A stretch of 40,232 nt of DNA from Darksidea phi (Eukaryota > Ascomycota > Dothideomycetes > Pleosporales > Lentitheciaceae), in assembly GCA_030770425.1 (NCBI GenBank), contig JASJFT010000313.1, positions 1 to 40,232 of the forward strand, written 5' to 3'. The notes beneath the pieces were generated by a model, which searched no databases, had not been told where the DNA came from, and was given only the letters and a program-made list of their open reading frames with translations. A program made the position numbers and the translations under genes. This document shows positions 32,490-40,232 of this stretch, one piece after another; the first letter of the stretch is position 1; each line of letters opens with the position of its first letter.

Positions 32490-33115
32490 GTATAGTAGGC
32501 TAGGGACGCCCTACGTTATCTCTCCTAATAAAAGTAAATACTATAAGGCTTATATTCGTATAAACGTACGAAATTCGTATCGGTTATTAGGGGTTTCTAT
32601 AGCTAAGTATCTATTTTTAACTATAACTTATATATATAGGCTTATATATATTAGAGCGATCTATTAACCGTTTATAAGAGAAACTTTAAGCTTAGTTATA
32701 GATAGCTAAAGAGTATTATAAGGAACTACTTCGTCGTATAGCCGAATTTAGTTAAGAGTTATCTAATACGTAGGTAAGGGTTTAACGTTTAAAGAAATAA
32801 AAAGAGTTTCTTAATAAGAAGACGGCTGGATAGTCTCGCGCTCTTAAGACTAAACTTAATACTAAGGAGGAGGAGCTTCGGCGGCTAGGGTAGTAGGAGG
32901 ATCTAGAGGCCTCTCTAATCGCTCTAGATATCGCTCGCAACGTCGTAGATAATATCGCTCTTCCTAGTTTATTAAATACCTCGTACTACGCTACGGGTAG
33001 TACTAGTCTTCTCGACTTACCGTAAGGCGAACTTATCTTATCTCCGGGTTTCCTTTAGGATTACGGTTTTAGTACTCCGTAAGCTTCTTAGGATAATTAA
33101 GATTATCTTTAGGTT
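32490..33115 (+). pseudogene. Possible antisense coiled-coil reading frame in element C
   Basis: On the strand opposite pol, one frame reads as a charged, helical protein: EKL.A.L.IAKEYYKELLRR, then KEFLNKKTAG, SRALKTKLNTKEEELRRL, EDLEASLIALDIARNVVDNI and ALPSLLNTSYYATGSTSLLD. It is interrupted by more than twelve stops, all TAA or TAG, each explained by CAA or CAG before RIP. Its last part overlaps the chromodomain end of pol in antisense. The codon-aligned minus frame is also fairly open, but its Ser/Arg/Leu-rich reading looks like the shadow. No known domain is recognised. The coding claim is uncertain. Confidence 0.35.
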
Positions 33116-36100
33116 CTTAGGTTCGTTTCTATAGTCTCCTATTCTTATCTATTCCTTACTATTAAATTAAGTAATAGTTTTTTCCGTTTCTAATATTTTT
33201 ATCTAGGATTTCTTCTACTTTCTATTCTTCGTTATCTTCTCTATATATATCTACTTCGTATATTACTAGTTTAGTATCCTATAGTACTTTTTCTAGTAAG
33301 CTAATATAAAACGTAGGATAGATTTTTATTTACGGGGGTAGTCTTAGTCGATAGTTTATAGGTAAGACTTATTTTTTAATCTTATAGGGTCCGATCTTAG
33401 TATAGTCTAGTTTACTATTAGGTCGCTTACTCTTAATATTTTTTCGTAGTAACTATACCTTTTCTCCCTCTTTAAAAGCGGGTACTTCCTTTTACTTCTT
33501 ATCGTAGTACTTACTTATTCTATTTTAAAGGAATTCTACGTCCTCTTTAAGCTATTAGTACGTTCGTAGAATAATTTTTACTATTTCTTCTCTATTTTAG
33601 CTATAAGACTAAAGTTATCTCGGTTCTTTATATATTTCTAGTTCGATTCCGTAGTTCGTAAAGAAAGGTATTATCTTTATTACGCTGTATTACGAACTAT
33701 TATACGTAAATTATACTATAGGTAAAAGTATAACCTAATTATTCTAGTAGTAGTTTAGATAATATCTAAGGTATTATTCTACTATTTAATTTATTTATTC
33801 TATTAGTCCGTCTATCTATAGATAGTACGCGGTTGATATACTATATTTTATTTCTAGTTTAGCTATAAGAGTTTACTAAAACTTTACTATAAACTTAATA
33901 TCTCTATCTAAGATAATTTTATCTAGTATTCTATATTTACTAAATATATATCTTAGTAAGGTATAGGTAAGTTATTCTACCGTATTTCCTTTATCTATAT
34001 AGATTATAATAGGGTATTTAGATTCTTATAGGTTAGATCTCTATTTCTTTAAGGCTTCGATAATTACTAATAACTCTTTATTATAGATATTATAGTTAAG
34101 CTTAGCTAGTAATATTTTTCGTAAGAAGTAGTATACTAGTCTAAGATTATCTTTATCGTCTTTCTATAGTAATACTACTCCTATCGTATAGTCTAATATA
34201 TCTATTTCGATAATTAAGGGTTCTTTAGGGTTATATATCTTAATTATAGGTTCCTTAGTAAATTATTCTTTAATCTTCTTAAAAGCTTATTAGTACTCTT
34301 CCTTCTATTCGAAGGGTTAATCTTTCTTTATAAGTTACGTAAGTAGTACCGTCGTCGTACTCTATTACGGTATTAGTTTTCGATAGAAGTTATAGAATCC
34401 TAGGAACGATTATAGTTCCTTAAGGTTCTTCGGCGTCGGCTATTTCTTAATTTTTTTAATCCGTTATAGGTCTACTTTAATTTCTTCTAGTCTAATAATA
34501 AATCCTAGAAACTTTATTTCTTATACGTAGAATTTATATTTTCGTAGATAAAGGTATAATTATACTTCCTTAAGCGCCTATAGGACCTTCTTTATATATT
34601 CTTTATATTCTTCTTCTATTTCGAAGTAGATTAGAATATCGTCGAGGTATACTATTACGAACTAGTTAAGGTAGTTTTATAAAATATTATTAATTCGTTC
34701 CTAGAATATCGCGGGTATATTAGTAAGTCTAAAGGGTATTACTTAGTACTCGTATAGTTCTTTCTTAGTTTTAAAAGCTATTTTCTATTCTTTACCTTTC
34801 TTAATTCGTATCTAGTAGTATACGTTTCGGATATCTAGTCGTATAAACTATTTAGCTTTTCTTAATCGATCTTATATCTCCGATATTAGAGGTAAAGGGT
34901 ACCGATTTTTAATTATAATATTATTAAGCGTTCGGTAATTAATATATAGTCGTAGTTCTATAGTACTCTTCTTAGGTACGAAGAGAACCGGGTATTCTAT
35001 AGATAAATTCGAATATTAAATATATCCTTTTATAAGGTTATCTTCGAGGTACTTTATTATAATCTTTTCTTCTTCCTCGGTTAACTTATAGATTGGTTTA
35101 AATCCTAGAATCTTTCCCTCTTATAGTAGGATTACGTAGTCCTAGGGCTAGTACTAGGGTAGGCTTTTCTCTAGTTCCGTAAATAATTCTTTCTATCTTT
35201 TATATCGTTCTAGAATATTATTACTTTCTTCTTAGGTTACTTCTAGATTCTATTGTAGGAATAATACTTATTAGCTTATCTATCGGATCTAAGGATTAGC
35301 TTCTTATAGCTACGGTATTCCTAGGATTATATCTTAGTTATCTAATATCTTAATTATATTAAGTATTTCGTTTTCTTTTTTCTATCCCTATAGGCTAAGT
35401 TTACCTTTAGTTTTATATATCGTAGGTTTGTTAAAGGGTTCTCCTTTAATAGTATATACGACGCTAGGGTATCGTTTCTTCTATTAGGGGATCTTCTTCC
35501 TTCGGACGAAGTCTTTACTAATAAAGTTTCGAGTAGCTCTACTATTAATTAAAGTAATAATTTTCTTTCCTTAGTAGGTTCTATAGAGGTAGATATAGTC
35601 CTATCCTCTAGTTCCTTAAATTCTTATCTTCTTTAGCTAATATTTCGTATTAATCTTGGTTTGGATATACTTCGGATATTTATTCTCTAGGTATTCGTAC
35701 TATAGTCTTTCTAAGATATAATTTAATAGTAGAAGTAGTCCTAGTATAATTCTAATATATCCCTTTCGTTACTAATTCTTAGATTATTACTATCTATATA
35801 CTACTTCTAGTATAACTACTTAGGTAATTCTTTTATTATAGTCCTTTACTAGGTAGTAGTCGTTTTTTTACTTTACTCTCTTATAGAGTCTATATTCTTT
35901 TTATATATACGAGATCTATATAATCTTAAAGTATACTAGATATCTTATTTTATATTATAGATCGTCCTCTAGATCGATCTTATATCTCTAATCGTTATAC
36001 TTTATAGAGGTCGTTCGTATAGGAATCTATTATTCGATTACTATATACTATAGTTATTCTTTATTAACCGTCTTTATAATATACCGTATTTCTTTCTAAG

Positions 36101-37560
36101 TTTCTTAGTTAGGTATAAGATCTATAATAATAAAGTTCTATTCGACCTACTATTTAAAATCTTTAAACGGTCGATATATCGGATAAGATCTAGACTATTC
36201 TTTATAGATCTCTTATATCGTTATAGGTATTATAGTTTTCTCTATAAACTATAAGGCTTAAGTATAAGTCGTATCGAGTTCTAATACTAGTCTTATTTCT
36301 TCTTTAGATAGTCGAATTATCTATAGATATCTAGTATTCTTATATATCGTAACTAGGTTTTTATCTTCTAGTTCTAAGGACTTATCGCTATTATTAACTA
36401 TTTATAATAGTATATCTAGGGTATTATCGAAGTCTTTCTACTCCGTAGATAAGTCTTCCTCGGGTACTTCTTCTTATACTTCTAGCGAGAACGAAACTCT
36501 TCTCTAAGACTCCTAAGTCGTAGCTACCCGCTATTTCTATAGCTAATAGCTAGTATTTAACTTAGCTTCGTAGTACGTCTTATACTAGTCGCGTATATAA
36601 GTCGTCTAATATATAGTATTATATTCTTATATCGTAGCTACTCTATCCCTCTTACCCTACTAAGTATATTAGGGTTTTTCTTTCTTTAGACCTAATCTAT
36701 AATCTTTTACTAGATATCTTTACTTCTCGTATTTAAAGTATACTCGCTTCTTATAGAGCTCTTATTTCTTAGAGTTCTATTTCCTTTTTTTATACTCTAG
36801 ACTAGCCCCTAGGACTATTACTTCTAGTCTATAGTACTTTTCTTCTTTCTTCTTTTCGTAGAATCCGATCTTCCCTTTTCTTTCTAAGTTCTAGAGGTAG
36901 AGATTATCGTCAATCTTAATAGCTTATTTAATTAATCCTCTTATAGTCTAGGGTCGTTCTATCCGAATTATCTCGTAATAGATATAGTCTTTTAGTTCTT
37001 CGTAGTATCGTAATATAAGGACTACTTCTCCCTATTAGATCTTAGTAGTGAGTTATTTAAACTTAGACGTATAGGTCGTAGCGGATTTTATCTATCTAAG
37101 GCGCGTAATTTTTTATTCTACTAGTCTTTCTAAGTCGATATCTTTAAAGGTAATATATAACTTATTCTTAAAGTACTCGTAACTTAAGAAGATAGCCTTC
37201 GTTTTATCGCTTCGTTAGGCTTCGGGTAGTCGTAGTTATTTATTTAGATACGTTTTAAACTAAGTAATAGTCTTTCCTATAAACTAAGCTACTATAAATA
37301 ATACTTTATCGCTCTCCGTAGGTAGCTTTATCCTATTAAGGTCGAGGTAGATTACTATATTGGCTAGAAATCCTCTAAGCTTCGATCTCGTTCTATCGAA
37401 CTTCTCTAGTTCTCTAAGCTTTAATAGTTTACTTATATACCTCTAAAGTTAGATAGTTAACTTTATAAGCTAGGCTTCTAACGTATCTTCCCTCTTCTTA
37501 AATATATACTAATTCTTAATAACTCTTTTAAAGTTTTCCGTAGTTATACTACCTTCTAGG
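33040..37560 (-). pseudogene. gag-pol of chromovirus C
   Basis: On the minus strand the Gag zinc knuckle lies at about 36,742-36,699. It reads YFKYEK-stop-RYLVKDY, where CX2CX4HX4C is expected. Reverse transcriptase spans about 35,000-34,500 with VLFVPKK, NNIIIKNRYPLPLISEIQDR and the intact catalytic YLDDILIY at 34,650-34,627. The integrase core spans about 34,000-33,600, with LDRDIKF, AYYL-stop-IDG and QFVYNSSQYS. The GPYKIKK motif is near 33,400. A chromodomain (VEEILDKNIRNGKNYYLI, then a TAG at a Trp site) lies at about 33,270-33,047 and ends with NLNYPKKLTEYQNRNP. Protease is expected between the zinc knuckle and RT but I could not place it. Stops are at Gln or Trp sites. Confidence 0.9.
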
Positions 37561-37688
37561 GAACTGAATTCCCGGTAGCTTCCTACTTCTAAGGGTTCGC
37601 CTTAAGTTAGCGGCTACGCCGCTCCGCTTTATCGGGTTCCTTCTTCTATTATCGTAGTTAGCCGTTCCTACCTACCGGATAGTTAAGG

Positions 37689-38137
37689 TATTAAACGGGG
37701 TCCGGGCCTAATAGGTTATTTGGCCTCGTTTAGGGTTTATACTTGAGATAGGAAAGAAGGAGTTAGAATAAGTAGATAATAGTTTAATTATATTAATAGG
37801 TAAGGATTAATCTAGATTCGAAATTAACTATAAGAGAAAACTATCTAGGAGATTCGTAGTTATTATATATTAATTTGGTTTCCTTAGATCTATAGGATCT
37901 ATAGCTCTACGTTCCCGTAGATCTACTAATCTATAGATCTATAGCTCTATAGATCTATATTTACTAAGCTCTATAGATCTACTAATCTATTATATAACTT
38001 CCTAGTAAAGCCGTCCGTACCAATTATCGTTTATACTATAGTCGTAGTCGTCGTATTCTATATTAGAGCTAGTAATAGGTTTAATCTCTAGTAGCTCTTC
38101 TTACTACTATCCCGTAGTATATATTTGGTTCGTAATA
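37689..38137 (-). repeat. 5' LTR of element C
   Basis: 449 bp, the same length as the copy at 31,853-32,301. In the element's own direction it starts TATTACGAACCAAATATA. It would have driven transcription leftwards. Differences from the partner LTR are transitions only, many of them CG against TA. Confidence 0.95.
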
Positions 38138-38142
38138 ATAAG

Positions 38143-40161
38143 TCTTAAAACTAACTACTTTAAGCCCTAATATTATTAAAGTACCTAGTATCTTTCTTAG
38201 AGAGAAGGAACCTATAAAAGTATTATATAGGGTTAAGCTTATATTCTAAACTCTATAATTAACTTATCTTTATATAATTAACTAGATTACTAAATTAGTA
38301 TAATAATAAGATAGTAAATACTAAGGACTAAACTAGCCCTTTAAGATTTAGTCTATCTAATAAACTACTCTTCTATTCTATCTCTCTATAAAAGAAAGAT
38401 AAAGATAAGATATAAGTTATAAGCTAAGTAATAAATATATAAGCTACGAGTAGGACTTAGAATAGAGTTAAAAGCTAGAAGCCCTCCTCTAAGGAAGAAG
38501 TATACTAGTAAAAACTAACTAAGACTTATAAACTAACCCCCTTAGAGATATTTATTAATAAAGATATATATATTAACTTCTAAACCCTTAAGACTATCTT
38601 CCCCTCTTAAGAGAAGAGTATAAGTAAAGATAACTTTAAAAAGAAGATTAATAAGTATATTAAGAGGGTTAAATTACTTAGAGGAGAAAATAGATTCTAA
38701 ATCCTCTATTTAATAAATATAAAAAGATAGAAAGAACTTCTAAACTATAATATAGTTCGGGATATACTAGCTACCTAGAAGAGACTTAACCTAATTACTA
38801 ATATTCTAATAAATAATAGTCTCTATTTTATTATAGTTAAAAGGCTAGTAAATATTATAGAAGTAGGTATAGTTAGTAGAAATGCCTTTATAAACGCTAC
38901 GGCCGATAGATTTAATCTACTAGTTAAGAAAAGGGATAACTATAGAAGATAAGTTAAAAAGCTCTAGAAGGAGCTCTAATAAGTCTAGAAAATTATAAAT
39001 AGATAGTAAAGTTTAGAGAAAGATCTTAAGTAGTCCTCCTCTATAATTATCTATACTAAGACTAGACTTATAGTTCTTTCTTAGTATAACTTTAAGTCTA
39101 CTTTTAAGACTTTACTATTATAATATAATCCTAATAGTAGATAAGATATAGAGAAGGTAGAACTTCTCTTTATAATAGTATAACTAAATAGCTTAAATAT
39201 TAGCCTCTAAAGGACCTTTTTTATCTATTATATCTCCCTTTAAACCCCTAGGCTCTTAGAAAGGTTCTAGTAAAATTTAATTTAGTATCTAACCTTTTAG
39301 TTAAGCTTCTTACGAAAGAAGCTAACTACTAAATTAATTATATTCCTAGACCTAATATAAACTCCTTTACCCCTAATACTATATAGTTCCCTACTACTTA
39401 ATCCTTCTCGCGAAAATATCTATATATATTAGTTAGATTTAGATATACTACCCTTTACTATAAAAAAAATAAAGAAAGTTTCTACTCTTTATCCTAGTAC
39501 CTACTCTATAAGATCTCTATTAGTCTTACTAGAGTTTATAACTATTATTTTAGATAATAGAATATAGATTCTTATTTAAGAGAAAGATATTATAAAGAAC
39601 TATTAAAGTAACTCTCTATAAACCTCTAGCTTCTAGAAGATTATATCCTACTCTAATTCTACTTTATTTAAGAATAATAGAAAGTTTAAGTTAAAGAACT
39701 AGCTCTATAATATAGAATAGAAACTTATTATTAATAAGAACTAGTATATATAAGAAACCTTCTAATAAATAGCTAAGATTCGTCGAGCCTATATTATATC
39801 CTAACTAGTAGGACTAGTAAAAGACTATATTTAGATATAGTTAAATTCTAGAGAAGAAGAAATAGACTTTATATCTAATATAGACTTATTAGAATATATT
39901 AAGAAATACTATAAAGATCCCTACGTAAAGAAGAAGATAAAAGTTAAATTCTACTAACTATATATAAATATATTTAGTAAAGTTAGTAACTTTATTAAGG
40001 ATTTTAAATATCTAGTAATAAAGGTTTATCTATCTTACTACTAGTAAAATAAAGAATTTATAGATAAGCTCTACTTTAAGCTAAAAAATAAGATAGATCT
40101 ATTTAATAATAGTAGTTCTATCTTTAGTAAGCTCTATAAATATACGACTTTAACTAATAGA
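38143..40161 (+). mobile_element. Right part of LTR element B, with gag relic
   Basis: This resumes element B after the nested chromovirus. Between about 39,660 and 40,161 the plus frame follows retrotransposon Gag: FKLKNWLYNIE, KLIINKNQYI, KIRRAYIIS, DLLEYIKKYYKDPYVKKK, EFIDKLYFKLKNKIDLF and SKLYKYTTLTNR, with stops at Gln-like sites. The upstream 1.5 kb (38,143-39,660) is AT-rich and stop-filled, and holds the leader and the start of gag. Element B pol is not present, because the window changes abruptly to another LTR at 40,162. Confidence 0.7.
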
Positions 40162-40232
40162 TGTTACAACCCCACGCGAATCACAGGATGCGGGGCATCC
40201 CGAGAAGGTTGGAAGCCAAGACAAGGGCTTAG
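40162..40232. mobile_element. Edge of a non-mutated LTR element D
   Basis: At 40,162 the AT-rich, CpA-free sequence switches within one base to TGTTACAACCCCACGCGAAT, with normal GC content and many CpA and TpG. The TGTTACAACC start fits a gypsy-type LTR. It runs off the window. The orientation and the second LTR cannot be seen. Confidence 0.6.

Larger units (their letters stand above)
31853..38137 (-). mobile_element. Complete Ty3/gypsy chromovirus C, RIP-inactivated
   Basis: A 6,285-bp element bounded by two 449-bp direct LTRs and a perfect 5-bp target duplication ATAAG (31,848-31,852 and 38,138-38,142). Coding runs on the minus strand in the order gag zinc knuckle, reverse transcriptase, RNase H, integrase, chromodomain, which defines a chromovirus. 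CpA and TpG are almost absent while other C and G are kept, a clean RIP record. No long open frame remains. It is inserted into element B. Confidence 0.95.

Noticed and set aside
27486..40161. Many short palindromes and repeats as a possible CRISPR or origin
   Set aside because: The sequence is eukaryotic and AT/TA-rich after RIP, which creates such words everywhere. There is no regular repeat-spacer order.

Overview
The window looks like a piece of a filamentous ascomycete nuclear genome, most likely a Dothideomycete (Pleosporales-like). The signs are short spliceosomal introns (40-79 nt, donors such as GTATGT, GTAAGT and GTGAGC, branch sites such as CTAAC or CTGAC), fungal-restricted gene families (Fungal_trans_2-like 'tachykinin family' regulators, fungal STAND/NACHT proteins, ssSPT), and a repeat block in which CpA and TpG are almost erased by C-to-T and G-to-A change. 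That pattern is the signature of repeat-induced point mutation (RIP). The species assignment is inference.

Positions 1-19,860 are a gene-dense, GC-balanced arm carrying housekeeping genes. In order they are: a P5A ATPase (SPF1, cut by the start of the window), a fungal-specific transcription-factor-like gene, glutaminyl-tRNA synthetase, a 409-residue protein of unknown function, a small RGG protein, a METTL16-type RNA m6A methyltransferase, MET8 (siroheme synthesis), a VAC1/PEP7 FYVE protein, a small subunit of serine palmitoyltransferase, and a secreted inhibitor-I9-like protein. I rebuilt the introns so that each spliced gene closes in frame. MET8 and VAC1 are divergent. The RGG gene and METTL16 converge.

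Positions 19,860-27,080 are a transition zone: long empty stretches, two tRNA-like relics, a broken NACHT/STAND immune-receptor-like gene, a broken gene of unknown family, a secreted protein made of two tandem six-cysteine modules (candidate effector), and a TPR relic with C-to-T stops.

Positions 27,086-40,232 are a nested transposon island. A 396-bp hairpin (mariner-MITE-like, TA target duplication) marks its edge. Then comes an old, heavily mutated plus-strand Ty3/gypsy (gag-pol to RNase H), cut by a second LTR element (LTR at about 31,470, gag at about 39,660-40,161). This second element is itself split by a complete minus-strand chromovirus at 31,853-38,137 (two 449-bp LTRs, ATAAG target duplication). 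A non-mutated LTR begins at 40,162 and runs off the window. The layers give an insertion order, and the RIP load differs between them. The most unusual item is a possible coiled-coil reading frame antisense to the 3' end of the chromovirus pol gene.
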